In this document: positions 16,615 to 24,725 of the stretch, piece after piece
Position numbering within the stretch: the stretch's first letter is position 1
How the letters are laid out: each line of letters starts with the position of its first letter
Assembly (NCBI GenBank): GCA_017548765.1
Contig: JAFYZH010000025.1
Span: 1-49,617, forward strand
Reading direction: 5' to 3'
DNA from: Lachnospiraceae bacterium
Lineage (GTDB): Bacteria; Bacillota; Clostridia; Lachnospirales; Lachnospiraceae
DNA length: 49,617 nucleotides
The notes under the pieces: model-generated
The model's database searches: none
What the model saw: only the letters and a program-made list of their open reading frames with translations
Told to the model about the DNA's origin: nothing
Translations under genes and position numbers: made by a program

Positions 16615-16916
16615 ACGCGTATTTCTGATATTTTCGTCTTTTTGCGCGTAAGGATTTGCTCCAAGCGTGGCTTCTCTTACGCGCATTTCCTCGTCTTTCC
16701 CCGTTTTGCGCGTAAGGATTTGCTTCAGGCGGGGCTTCTCTTACGCGCATTTCCTCGTTTTTCCCCGTTTTGCGCGTAAGGACTTGCTCCAGGCGGGGCT
16801 TCTCTTACGCGCATTTCTGATATTTTCGTCTTTTTGCGCGTAAGGACTTGCTCCAGACGGGGCTTCTCTTACGCGCATTTCTGATATTTTCGTCTTTTTG
16901 CGCGTAAGGATTTATT
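16613..16916. repeat. 64-bp palindromic tandem repeat, about five copies
   Basis: GCGCGTAAG begins at 16644, 16708, 16772, 16836 and 16900, an exact 64-bp period. Each unit is a 41-base inverted repeat (GCGCGTAAG / CTTACGCGC, 23-base interior with TTGCTCCAGGCGGGGC) plus a 23-base spacer. Two spacer types exist: one with CTGATATTTTCGTC and one with CCTCGTTTTTCCCCG. The array starts in the tail of the tRNA terminator and ends about 100 bp from the lipoprotein stop. It shares no sequence with the 75-bp array but has the same plan. Of the 443 bases between tRNA and lipoprotein gene, the rest holds only a short GCGGGAAGCGCTTCCGC-like palindrome near 16951-16979. Confidence 0.95.
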
Positions 16917-17018
16917 TTGGTTGCTGCCAGTCCTCTTCTCCACACACACGCGGCGGGAAGCGCTTCCGCTTCCCGCCGCGTGCCTCACACATACATTTTC
17001 ACACACCGGAGTCCTGCC

Positions 17019-18107
17019 TTACTTCTTTTCAATATATCCGTAGATCGGCTGATTATACATATTATCCGTTACAGTCTTATACCGGTCGCCTTTATAATCA
17101 TCGGTGAAACCATTGTACGCACGGTAGATCTCGTTTGTCTCGGTGTCGTACACACGCTCATAGCCCAGCGTCGCATCGCTCTGCTTCTGGCTGATGATGT
17201 CGTAGGTCGACTGCCGTTCGTTCCATCCCTTCGTGATGGTATCGGAGATCGAGTTGTAGATCTGCGAGTTCGCTTTGATGCTACGCGCCAGGATCTCTTC
17301 CTGTCCGTAGAACCCATCCACGAACTTCTGCGTAAACTGAATGCTACTAATGCACTCCATCAGCGGGCCCTCCCACTCGATGAATTCATTTTCCGGAGCG
17401 GTAATGTACATGGTGTCATATACGTAGTACGCGGTCACATAATACAAGCTGACCGGATACATGGATGCGGAAAACAGACCATCCGTCTTCCTTCCCATCG
17501 AGTCCGTAAACGTACCTCGGATAACATCACCGCCCGTCATGTTCGTTCCGATCTTCTCGATCATCTCAAAACCGTTCATTACCGGGAAAGTAAAGCCCTG
17601 TACATTCGACAGAGCAAATGATTGTGTAAACACCTGGTAGAAGTACTCTGTCGTCGGCGGGTCGAGGGCCGGAAGCTTTGCAAACGGTGTATCCGGATAC
17701 ATGCTCTTGTACCACTGCCGCTCTGCCTCGGTCTTCAGATAACCCTCTGTCTTCATGTTGAAGAAGATACAATACTGCGGGTTGTTCGGATCCGTCACGA
17801 TAAACGTATAGTGGATCAGATCGCCCGGATAAACACTCACGGTAAATCCCTCCGGGATCTTCATCTTGAAGTAGCCGCCCGGATCGGTATAGTCGACCAG
17901 TTTGATCTTCTTATTCTCCTTGATCGTATATGCCTCTTTTGCTACCGTTGTCGGCGCAGCCGTCTGCGGATCTGCCTGCGTGTTTGCCTTCGTTCCTACC
18001 TGCTCTCCCGGGTTCGTCCCGTTCTTCGGAGGCTCGCCTCCGTTCTCACATGCGGTCAATGTCCCGACCAACATTATACTCATCAATATCGCCGTTAATT
18101 TCTTCAT
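17019..18107 (-). CDS. Secreted lipoprotein of unknown function
   Basis: 362 aa from the ATG at 18107, preceded by AAGGTGG. A lipoprotein signal peptide (KKLTAILMSIMLVGTLTAC) ends with the lipobox LTAC, so the Cys is lipid-modified and the protein sits on the outer face of the membrane. After a short Pro/Thr/Gln linker the mature part begins with a beta-rich region (YFKMKIPEGFTVSVYPGD) like those of PsbP-type or Mog1-like folds, and ends in a region rich in Tyr, Asn and Asp. I do not recognise a named family. It stands alone, between the repeat array and a 470-bp spacer. Confidence 0.88.
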   Translation of the reverse strand: MKKLTAILMSIMLVGTLTACENGGEPPKNGTNPGEQVGTKANTQADPQTAAPTTVAKEAYTIKENKKIKLVDYTDPGGYFKMKIPEGFTVSVYPGDLIHYTFIVTDPNNPQYCIFFNMKTEGYLKTEAERQWYKSMYPDTPFAKLPALDPPTTEYFYQVFTQSFALSNVQGFTFPVMNGFEMIEKIGTNMTGGDVIRGTFTDSMGRKTDGLFSASMYPVSLYYVTAYYVYDTMYITAPENEFIEWEGPLMECISSIQFTQKFVDGFYGQEEILARSIKANSQIYNSISDTITKGWNERQSTYDIISQKQSDATLGYERVYDTETNEIYRAYNGFTDDYKGDRYKTVTDNMYNQPIYGYIEKK

Positions 18108-18169
18108 ATCACTCACCACCTTCTTACTTTCGTCTCCCCGGGATCACTCCGGGATCCTTAGGAAGAGCA

Positions 18170-18203
18170 AGCGCCGGAAAACTGTTTCCAGTTTTTCGGC
18201 GCT
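18170..18203 (-). repeat. Strong hairpin in the leader of the lipoprotein gene
   Basis: Arms AGCGCCGGAAAACTG and CAGTTTTTCGGCGCT pair over 15 positions with one wobble and a four-base loop. There is no T-run on either strand. It is the main landmark of the gene-free stretch 18108-18577, which also holds the terminator at 18505-18545 and, near 18365-18395, a weak promoter-like TTTACT...TAATCT on the minus strand. Confidence 0.6.
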
Positions 18204-18504
18204 GCTTCTAACCTTTCCGACCGTTATGGTCTTCTATCTATCCGTCCATGTGTAGATCGGCTTACCGACCTGTACATGAAACTAAACCTTCCCGGATTTA
18301 CACTTCCGGAATCGCGCTTCCCGTAGCGCTTTGGTAAACAACGTCGGTTCTTATGGAATAAGATTATCACACTTTTCAGTAAAAGTAAAGCGATTTTGCT
18401 AAGTTTACAGAAATTTTAGAATTATATTTTGACTATTTCGGATTATCTTCTTGAAAAACACGAATTATCTGTTCGATTTCCCTGGTCTATTCATGCTCAG
18501 AACG

Positions 18505-18545
18505 AAAAAAGAGCCCAGATCCCATCGGGATTTGAGCTCTTTTTA
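18505..18545. terminator. Terminator after the zinc-ribbon gene
   Basis: Stem AAAAAGAGC / GCTCTTTTTT with inner GATCCC/GGGAT pairing. There are T-runs on both strands, so it can work in both directions. It lies 33 bp beyond the stop at 18578. Confidence 0.85.
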
Positions 18546-18577
18546 TCTTTATGCGTTGTAATGCCTCATTTCGAGAC

Positions 18578-19405
18578 CTACATGCTCCTTCCGGGGCCAT
18601 TCGGAAATGCAGCGGCAATTTGCATCTTATTCGTGGTTTCATTCAAGTATACAAGTTCAACGATCGAGATGATAATGGAAACGATCCCCGAGATCACCAT
18701 GATCCACAGGAATGTATTCAATACACTCAAGACCGAACCATAGGAAGCCGCACCATATACCTTGATCAGTGTAAATATGGCACTGATGATCGTGAGAACG
18801 GTGTAAGCAATATAAAATTTGAACAGTCCCTCCCATTTAGCTGCGGTAGAACGGGAAACCGGACGTACCACATCAGCTAAAGAGTGATACAGATAGTACA
18901 CACATGCGACGCTGATGATGGCTTGAGCTATATCGATCAGGCTATCCAGCGGGGAACTAACAAAAATCGAAAGCACTCCGAGGATGATATGGGTCAGGTA
19001 CAGTTTAAATACGGTCTCAAATCCATAATCGTACTGTCCCGCTGTATGATATTGTAACAATATCATGATATTGATCGCGATGACGCCCCATCCCAAAATC
19101 CCTGCAAATATCAAAAAGGCTGAAGCGCCTTCCAGATCCAGGTTATCGGCCGATGCCAGCATGATCACCGTCAGAAATGTAACGACCGCCCCTATGATCA
19201 TTTCGATCAACTTATATGTGTAGATCTTCTTCAACGGTTCTACGAGCATCGCCGTTCTCGTTTGCTGACGTGCCGCCTCGTTCTGCTTCCATTCGCCCAG
19301 ATTCGGTCTCTGGCTATCCATTCCGCTCTGCGGCAGACTTGATCCGCAGATGGTACAATACCTGCTTCCGTTCGGAAGCATCGCTCCACAATTATTGCAA
19401 AACAT
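18578..19405 (-). CDS. Zinc-ribbon membrane protein
   Basis: 275 aa. It starts with a double-CxxC zinc ribbon (MFCNNCG and YCTICGSS). A polar linker of about 45 residues is followed by five or six hydrophobic helices (for example IIGAVVTFLTVIMLAS, FLIFAGILGWGVIAINIMILL, IIISIVELVYL). Such proteins are common in Clostridia without an assigned role. The ribbon lies at the cytoplasmic N-terminus and may bind protein or nucleic acid; this is inference. AGGAGG precedes the start and a good terminator follows, so it is probably a single-gene unit. Confidence 0.88.
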   Translation of the reverse strand: MFCNNCGAMLPNGSRYCTICGSSLPQSGMDSQRPNLGEWKQNEAARQQTRTAMLVEPLKKIYTYKLIEMIIGAVVTFLTVIMLASADNLDLEGASAFLIFAGILGWGVIAINIMILLQYHTAGQYDYGFETVFKLYLTHIILGVLSIFVSSPLDSLIDIAQAIISVACVYYLYHSLADVVRPVSRSTAAKWEGLFKFYIAYTVLTIISAIFTLIKVYGAASYGSVLSVLNTFLWIMVISGIVSIIISIVELVYLNETTNKMQIAAAFPNGPGRSM

Positions 19406-19635
19406 AATGATCCTCCTTTAACCCTTCATTTTCTCTTTCGTTGTTTTGCCACCTGTTTAAAGAAGTCCATTGCCATTTCAGCCCGCCCGGAACAGGTGAT
19501 CACGGCAAATATACTACCGAACCCCTTTATATAATCATATCATTGACCATAGGTTGAATCAATATGTCCATTTATTAAAGAATTCTGAAAAAATTGAACA
19601 TTTCTGAACAAATGATTACGAAAGCCTGAATTCCA

Positions 19636-19842
19636 TTATTCCCTGTTATCTTTTCTGTGCTCCAGACGCTCGAGTTCGTTCCATGTCTTTTTGAACAGTC
19701 TTACCTCTAAGATGTAAACCACCAGCATGACTAAGGTTCCGAGCCACGACAAAACGAACGCCGCCCCCCATATAGGAACCGTGCCTCCCTCCACCGTGAT
19801 CACACTCGAGATCAACGAGGTGACCAACAGGAACATCTGCAT
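19636..19842 (-). CDS. Small membrane protein (hypothetical)
   Basis: 68 aa with two hydrophobic stretches (MFLLVTSLISSVITV and FVLSWLGTLVMLVVYILEV) and a charged tail (LERLEHRKDNRE). The frame stays open about 75 bases upstream of the ATG to a TAA, and the translation there (SLYFGGVKFAGNIVYY) looks protein-like, but it has no ATG, GTG or TTG. The Shine-Dalgarno site is weak. It could be a real small protein, one with a rare start codon, or the remains of a longer gene that lost its start. Confidence 0.5.
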   Translation of the reverse strand: MQMFLLVTSLISSVITVEGGTVPIWGAAFVLSWLGTLVMLVVYILEVRLFKKTWNELERLEHRKDNRE

Positions 19843-19934
19843 GTAGTATACAATATTTCCCGCAAATTTAACACCACCGAAATATAAACTCTTTCTGACA
19901 TTTCTTGCAACTTCCCGTTAAAACCTTACGGAAA

Positions 19935-19973
19935 ATGAAAGAACGGGCCGCTCTCCTTCCGGAGGCGGCCCGT
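19935..19973 (-). terminator. Terminator after the NUDIX gene
   Basis: Stem ACGGGCCGC/GCGGCCCGT followed on the minus strand by TCTTTCATTTT. Confidence 0.75.
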
Positions 19974-19995
19974 GATCGTATATGATTCAGATCTG

Positions 19996-20547
19996 TTATT
20001 TATTTTCATTGCGTTCCAGCAGCAGGCTGTGATAAGCCATCAGGCCGGCAACGGTCTTGCAATCCTGGATCTCGCCGGAGCGGATCTTCGCGATCAGATC
20101 CTTAAGGTCCAACGCCTGAACATCCATGAACTCATCTTCGTCCAGATGCTGCTGTGTCTTCGTCAGATCCTCTGCCAGATACAGGTCGATCGTCTCGTCA
20201 CAGTACGCGATCGCCGTGACCAGCTTCAGCAACAGGGTCAGTTTTCCTGCGCGGTATCCGGTCTCCTCTTCGAGCTCACGCGCCGCACAAACCTCGCCCG
20301 GCTCGCTCTTCTCGTTCTTGCAGCCCGCCGGGATCTCCAGCGTCACACGATCCACCGCGTTGCGGAACTGGTTCACCATCAGGATCTTACCGTCCGGACG
20401 CACAGCCACGACCGCAGCCGCGCCCTTATGCGCCAGGAAATCCCAATGCGTCGTCCGACCGTCGGGCAACAGGATCGTATCGTCATGCATGGTCAGCAGG
20501 TTGCCTTTATAGACCGGTTTCCGATCGATTCGTTTGATCAAATCCAT
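19996..20547 (-). CDS. NUDIX hydrolase, ADP-ribose pyrophosphatase type
   Basis: 183 aa. The Nudix box is GCKNEKSEPGEVCAARE followed by LEEETGY, with the metal-binding glutamates kept. The N-terminal strands (TMHDDTILLPDGRTTHWDF) and VVAVRPDGKILMVNQFR match the ADP-ribose pyrophosphatase (NudF) group, which splits ADP-ribose into AMP and ribose 5-phosphate. The start has AGAGG upstream. The gene follows proC by 12 bp and ends with a terminator, so aminotransferase, proC and NUDIX form one unit. Confidence 0.93.
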   Translation of the reverse strand: MDLIKRIDRKPVYKGNLLTMHDDTILLPDGRTTHWDFLAHKGAAAVVAVRPDGKILMVNQFRNAVDRVTLEIPAGCKNEKSEPGEVCAARELEEETGYRAGKLTLLLKLVTAIAYCDETIDLYLAEDLTKTQQHLDEDEFMDVQALDLKDLIAKIRSGEIQDCKTVAGLMAYHSLLLERNENK

Positions 20548-20559
20548 AGTTTTGCCTCT

Positions 20560-21390
20560 TTATTTCTTCCAGGGAGTGGTCTCCTGGGAGCTCTTATTCA
20601 TCTCTTCATAACGCGCATAGCAAGCACGGACTGCCTTCATGAGGGCATTGCGCATGCCATTCTCCTCGAGGGCTTCTACACCCGCGATCGTGGTGCCTGC
20701 CGGCGAGCATACCATATCCTTCAGCTTTCCAGGGTGCTCCTTTGTATCCAGGACCATCTTCGCAGAGCCCAGCACGGTCTGTGCAACAAACTCGTACGCC
20801 ATGTCTCTGGGCATACCGCAGGCTACGACGCCATCGGCCAATGCTTCGATGAACATGAAAACATAGGCAGGAGAACTTCCGCTCGCACAGGTGACTGCGT
20901 TCATCAGGTTCTCATTGACCTTCTTAAAACGACCCATCGTAGAGAAGATCATCTCCAGGGACGCCACTTCCTCAGCGGAGAATTTCGCCTCATCGTAGCA
21001 GATACCGGTCATACCCTCGCCGACCAATGCCGGTGTATTCGGCATCGCGCGGACGATGCGGATCTGGTCCGACAGTGCTGCCTTCAGGCGCGCGATCGAA
21101 TAACCCGGAGCGATCGAGATCAGGATCTGGTTGGGCTTGATGATATTCTCAATATTCTTCAGTACCTGGGGATAGAACTGCGGCTTCACAGCCAAAACGA
21201 CGATCTGCGACTTCGCGCAGCACTCTGCGTTGCTGTCTGCAAAGATGACGCCGGTCTCGTTAAACACTTTTTTCACGCGGTCCGCGCTCGCGTCCGCAAA
21301 GATCAGGTCCGCCTTATCAACGACCTTCAGCAGGCCGCGCATCATGGCGTAGCCCATGTTACCCATTCCGATAAAACCGATTTTTGCCAT
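20560..21390 (-). CDS. proC: Pyrroline-5-carboxylate reductase
   Basis: 276 aa, usual for ProC, which makes proline from pyrroline-5-carboxylate with NAD(P)H. The N-terminal Rossmann motif is GFIGMGNMGYAM. The C-terminal dimerisation domain carries the signature CSPAGTTIAGVEALEENGMRNALMKA in shortened form at about residues 229-254, and SGSSPAYVFMFIEALAD precedes it. GAGGAG lies before the start. No proA or proB is present, so the substrate may come from ornithine or from genes elsewhere. It is 56 bp after the aminotransferase. Confidence 0.97.
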   Translation of the reverse strand: MAKIGFIGMGNMGYAMMRGLLKVVDKADLIFADASADRVKKVFNETGVIFADSNAECCAKSQIVVLAVKPQFYPQVLKNIENIIKPNQILISIAPGYSIARLKAALSDQIRIVRAMPNTPALVGEGMTGICYDEAKFSAEEVASLEMIFSTMGRFKKVNENLMNAVTCASGSSPAYVFMFIEALADGVVACGMPRDMAYEFVAQTVLGSAKMVLDTKEHPGKLKDMVCSPAGTTIAGVEALEENGMRNALMKAVRACYARYEEMNKSSQETTPWKK

Positions 21391-21446
21391 AGTTCCTCCT
21401 CATCCGAGGTCTGCATCGCAGACCGGTCTGTTATTTATTTCTGTTC

Positions 21447-22730
21447 TTAAGCTTCCAGCAGTTTCTCAACGGATGCCAGCTTTACGCAAAGTACGAATAC
21501 CTTGCATGCCTTTTCGAGTTCCTCGCGGGACGGGAAGGTCGGCGCGATGCGGATGTTCGCATCCTGCGGATCCTTTCCGTACGGGTAGGTAGCGCCGGCG
21601 CCGGTCATGACCACGCCTGCTTCCTTACACAGTGCCACGATGCGCTTCGCACATCCGGGCAATGCCATAAAGGAGATGAAATATCCGCCTACCGGGCGTA
21701 CCCAGGAGCCTACGTTCAGGCCGGACAGTTCCTGATCGAGTGTGGAAAGAACCGCCTCGAACTTCGGGCGCAGGAGCTCGGCCTGCTTCTTCATATGCTC
21801 GCGAACGCCGTCAGCGTTCTTGAAATACTGCGCGTGGCGCAGCTGATTGATCTTATCGTGACCGATGGTCTGGATCGTCATCTGCTTCTTTATCTCAGCG
21901 ATATTTGCCGGGGAAGAGATGATGGCAGCAACACCCGCACCGGGGAAGGTCACCTTCGAGGTCGAGCAGAACTCGTAATACATATCCGGATGGCCGGACT
22001 TCTCGCAGGCATCCACGATGTTGAGGATGGTCTTCGCGTCATCGTACAGATGGTGGATAGCGTAAGCATTGTCCCAGAAGATACGGAAATCTTCCGCTGC
22101 CGGCTGCAGGTTCGCCATACGAAGTACGACTTCGTCCGAGTAGCAGACGCCCGCCGGGTTCGAATACTGCGGCACGCACCAGATACCCTTGATCTGCGCG
22201 TCAGATGCCACCAGACGCTCTACCATGTCCATATCCGGGCCGTTCTCATCCATGGGAACATTGATCATCTCGATGCCGAAAAGCTCAGTGATCGCAAAAT
22301 GGCGGTCATATCCGGGCACCGGACAGAGGAACTTCACCGGCTCGTCCAGTTTGCACCAGGGTGTAGAACCCATGACACCGAATACCTCGCTGCGCGCGAT
22401 CGTATCATACATAATATTCAGGCTCGAGTTGCCGTAAACGATCATGTGATCGGGCGTCGTGCCCATCAGATCGCTCATGATCCGCTTGATCTCCGGGATG
22501 CCATCGAGAACGCCGTAGTTGCGAACGTCCACACCGGCCTCACACTGAAACGAAGAATCGGAAGTCAGCGCATCCAAAAGCGGCAGAGAAAGATCCAGCT
22601 GATCCTTTCCGGGCTTACCTCTGGACATATCCAGTTTCAGGCCCATCTCCTTTACCTTCTCATACTCTGCTTCCAGTTCTCTCTTCACAGACTGAAGCTC
22701 CATTTTGCTCAACTCGTTGTAAGCCTTCAT
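21447..22730 (-). CDS. Aspartate aminotransferase, class I subgroup Ic
   Basis: 427 aa. The N-terminal LDMSRGKPGKDQLDLSLP and NYGVLDGIPEIKRI stretches are typical of the Ic subgroup (the AspT type known from Corynebacterium), not the common class I or MocR enzymes. The PLP lysine is in STSKVTFPGAG, and an Asn/Pro stretch WCVPQYSNPAG and DNAYAIHHL provide cofactor contacts. It should transfer the amino group between aspartate and 2-oxoglutarate, linking to proC through glutamate. The leader carries a small GC hairpin (22773-22789). Confidence 0.92.
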   Translation of the reverse strand: MKAYNELSKMELQSVKRELEAEYEKVKEMGLKLDMSRGKPGKDQLDLSLPLLDALTSDSSFQCEAGVDVRNYGVLDGIPEIKRIMSDLMGTTPDHMIVYGNSSLNIMYDTIARSEVFGVMGSTPWCKLDEPVKFLCPVPGYDRHFAITELFGIEMINVPMDENGPDMDMVERLVASDAQIKGIWCVPQYSNPAGVCYSDEVVLRMANLQPAAEDFRIFWDNAYAIHHLYDDAKTILNIVDACEKSGHPDMYYEFCSTSKVTFPGAGVAAIISSPANIAEIKKQMTIQTIGHDKINQLRHAQYFKNADGVREHMKKQAELLRPKFEAVLSTLDQELSGLNVGSWVRPVGGYFISFMALPGCAKRIVALCKEAGVVMTGAGATYPYGKDPQDANIRIAPTFPSREELEKACKVFVLCVKLASVEKLLEA

Positions 22731-22799
22731 ACAGATCGGTACTCCTTTTTTATCTAAAGTGAACCGGGCTTATGCCCGTGGTGTCTCTTTAACTTTTCA

Positions 22800-22829
22800 A
22801 GTATAATATAGTTCTTTGCCGTTCGTCAA
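22800..22829 (-). promoter_or_regulatory. Promoter of the aminotransferase-proC-NUDIX unit
   Basis: TTGACG, 18 bases, TATACT on the minus strand, about 70 bases before the start. Confidence 0.7.
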
Positions 22830-22898
22830 CCCATATTTTGTATTTTTTCACGGCCGCGCCGCACGTTCGCAAGAACGGTGCCGCCCACATCCGCCCGT

Positions 22899-22934
22899 AA
22901 AAAAACCGGGGCGCCTGTTCGGCGCGCCCGGTTT
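22899..22934 (-). terminator. Terminator after the first T/E-linker lipoprotein
   Basis: Stem AAACCGGGCGCGCC / GGCGCCCCGGTTT followed by seven T on the minus strand. Confidence 0.9.
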
Positions 22935-22952
22935 ATCCATTCTATTCACAAC

Positions 22953-24491
22953 TCAATTTGTAAATGAGAAGTCTATATCCGACATCGAAAGCATCGGACC
23001 CAGTAGTCCCTCGAAGGTGCTGAACAGTTTATAACCGACGCGGACCACTTCGGAGAATTCGACGGTGTTCGGGATCTTTTTGATCGATACGACCGCCTTC
23101 TCCATATGGAGGGCGAAATTCATCGTGATCTTCTCTCCGGTCGCGGGATCCGTCACGGTAAGGTCTGCGGAGATATCTGCTTCCTTCGCCTTATCATCGT
23201 AACGAATGCGGATCTTCGGAAAACCATCTTTAAAGATCTCTCGCATGTCTGCCTCACAGTCCTCTACAGCCTGCTCGTACTCTTCCTTCGTGGCGAATTT
23301 GTAATCCGAACCACCGAAAAGAGCACGGATCGAGTTTTCCATCTCTTCCTCACTGGTAAACAACTGCGCGCCGGCATCGTCCGTGAACTCGATATAGTAT
23401 CGTTTGAATACATCTACCAGATCGTCGGCGGACAGATTCAGCGCCCGTCCGGCTTCCGTACAGCCTTTATTGATCTGCTTGGCGAGACGGCCGGCAGCCT
23501 CATATAATTCCGGTTCGTTGTAAGAAGGTGCTCCATTCTCCTGCAGATACTTGAATAAGAACGCATAATCGGATTCCTGCGTGTTTTTCATGACGGAACG
23601 CATGATCGAAGCGGCAAATGCTCCGTTCATCTCGATCGTGATATCGTTTCCGCTTCCCGTGATGCTCCGCGCATCCATCTCCGACAAAACGCGGGTCAGA
23701 TAATCCAGCATGAAACGGCGTCCCGACTCATCGACCTTCAAGGGGTTCAAAATATCGGTACCCACCGGGATCGAAAACGCGGAAACTCCCTTAACATCTT
23801 CAAACGTGATACCACCGCCGAACTGCTTCAGTATCATATCGATCTGATCCGTTCCGCCGAGCAGGCCTGCCAGCAGATCCGGGAGGGTCGTCGAGATCTG
23901 GATCTCCTCTTTATCTATCGCGAACGAAAGCAGTTCATCGGAAAACTTCATCGTGTCGGTATTCAATTCAAAAAACACAGTTCCGTCCATGACCATCTTA
24001 TCGATGTCCCACTGGTCCACCGAACGGATCTTTATCGTTCCATCGGTTCCTCCCAGGCTGAACTCGCCGGGGTACGCATTGCTGATGTTCATGTTCAGAT
24101 CCATCGTCATGCGGACCGCATCCACACCTTCCATCATATTTAGGAAGCCTGTGAGTGCTCCATTGGTATCGATATCTGCGTATACGACCGGCTCCTTTGT
24201 TTCGTTGCCTGCCGGGCCGGAAGTTTCTTTCGTCCCTCCCTCGGCATTATATTCGGTCGCAGCGTCCGTATTTCCTTTTGTAGTCGGGATCGTTTCATCC
24301 CGCTTCGAAGTCTCTTCCCTCGCACTCTGCTCTTCACTTTGGGGAACAGCCGTCGTGGAGATCGTAACATCAGCCTCGGAAGACGAAGCCTCGGTCGGAG
24401 CCGGGTTGTTCTTATTCGAGCACCCGAACACAGATGTAAGGGTCAATGTCAGGCCGCAAACGATCGCCGTTAACTTTTTTGCTTTTCTCAT
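22953..24491 (-). CDS. Large lipoprotein, paralogue of the gene at 24726
   Basis: 512 aa. The lipoprotein signal ends in VFGC. A Ser/Thr/Glu linker of about 75 residues follows, then a domain of about 400 residues with alternating beta strands and helices. Shared stretches with the next gene include SIPVGTDILNP (against SLPVGTDLIDL), LSEMDARSITGSGNDITI (against LSGVDERSVKASGNKVEI) and FKDGFPKIRIR (against FKNGLPKIVIE). The pattern recalls periplasmic or surface lipid-binding folds, but I do not recognise a family. It has its own promoter and terminator. The two copies likely arose by tandem duplication. Confidence 0.88.
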   Translation of the reverse strand: MRKAKKLTAIVCGLTLTLTSVFGCSNKNNPAPTEASSSEADVTISTTAVPQSEEQSAREETSKRDETIPTTKGNTDAATEYNAEGGTKETSGPAGNETKEPVVYADIDTNGALTGFLNMMEGVDAVRMTMDLNMNISNAYPGEFSLGGTDGTIKIRSVDQWDIDKMVMDGTVFFELNTDTMKFSDELLSFAIDKEEIQISTTLPDLLAGLLGGTDQIDMILKQFGGGITFEDVKGVSAFSIPVGTDILNPLKVDESGRRFMLDYLTRVLSEMDARSITGSGNDITIEMNGAFAASIMRSVMKNTQESDYAFLFKYLQENGAPSYNEPELYEAAGRLAKQINKGCTEAGRALNLSADDLVDVFKRYYIEFTDDAGAQLFTSEEEMENSIRALFGGSDYKFATKEEYEQAVEDCEADMREIFKDGFPKIRIRYDDKAKEADISADLTVTDPATGEKITMNFALHMEKAVVSIKKIPNTVEFSEVVRVGYKLFSTFEGLLGPMLSMSDIDFSFTN

Positions 24492-24589
24492 TCAAACTCC
24501 TCTTCACAAAAACACATAAACATATCCGTCAAAACGATAAAAGGCTGAGCGCAGGCTGCGCCCCGTCGGATATATGTTCCGACTGTAAC

Positions 24590-24618
24590 ATTATAAGAGA
24601 CTGCTATCGGCGGGTCAA
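24590..24618 (-). promoter_or_regulatory. Promoter of the 22953-24491 lipoprotein gene
   Basis: TTGACC, 17 bases, TATAAT on the minus strand. A GC-rich palindrome (GCGCAGCCTGCGC) lies in the leader. Confidence 0.8.
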
Positions 24619-24669
24619 TTTCATTTGCCATATTGTAAGAAAAACGAAAGAAATTTCGATGCGTGGACG

Positions 24670-24701
24670 AAAAAACAGGCCCGGGCATGTGCCCGGGCCT
24701 G
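24670..24701 (-). terminator. Terminator after the second T/E-linker lipoprotein
   Basis: Near-perfect stem CAGGCCCGGGCA / TGCCCGGGCCTG followed by six T on the minus strand. Confidence 0.92.
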
Positions 24702-24725
24702 CGGTCTTATGATTTATGTTCGATC

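Noticed and set aside
15994-16916. CRISPR array
   Set aside because: The units are tandem copies over their full length with no unique spacers, the palindromes are too long, and no cas gene is near.
16613-16916. Integron attC array
   Set aside because: No cassettes between the repeats, no integrase gene, and the core sites RYYYAAC/GTTRRRY are not seen.
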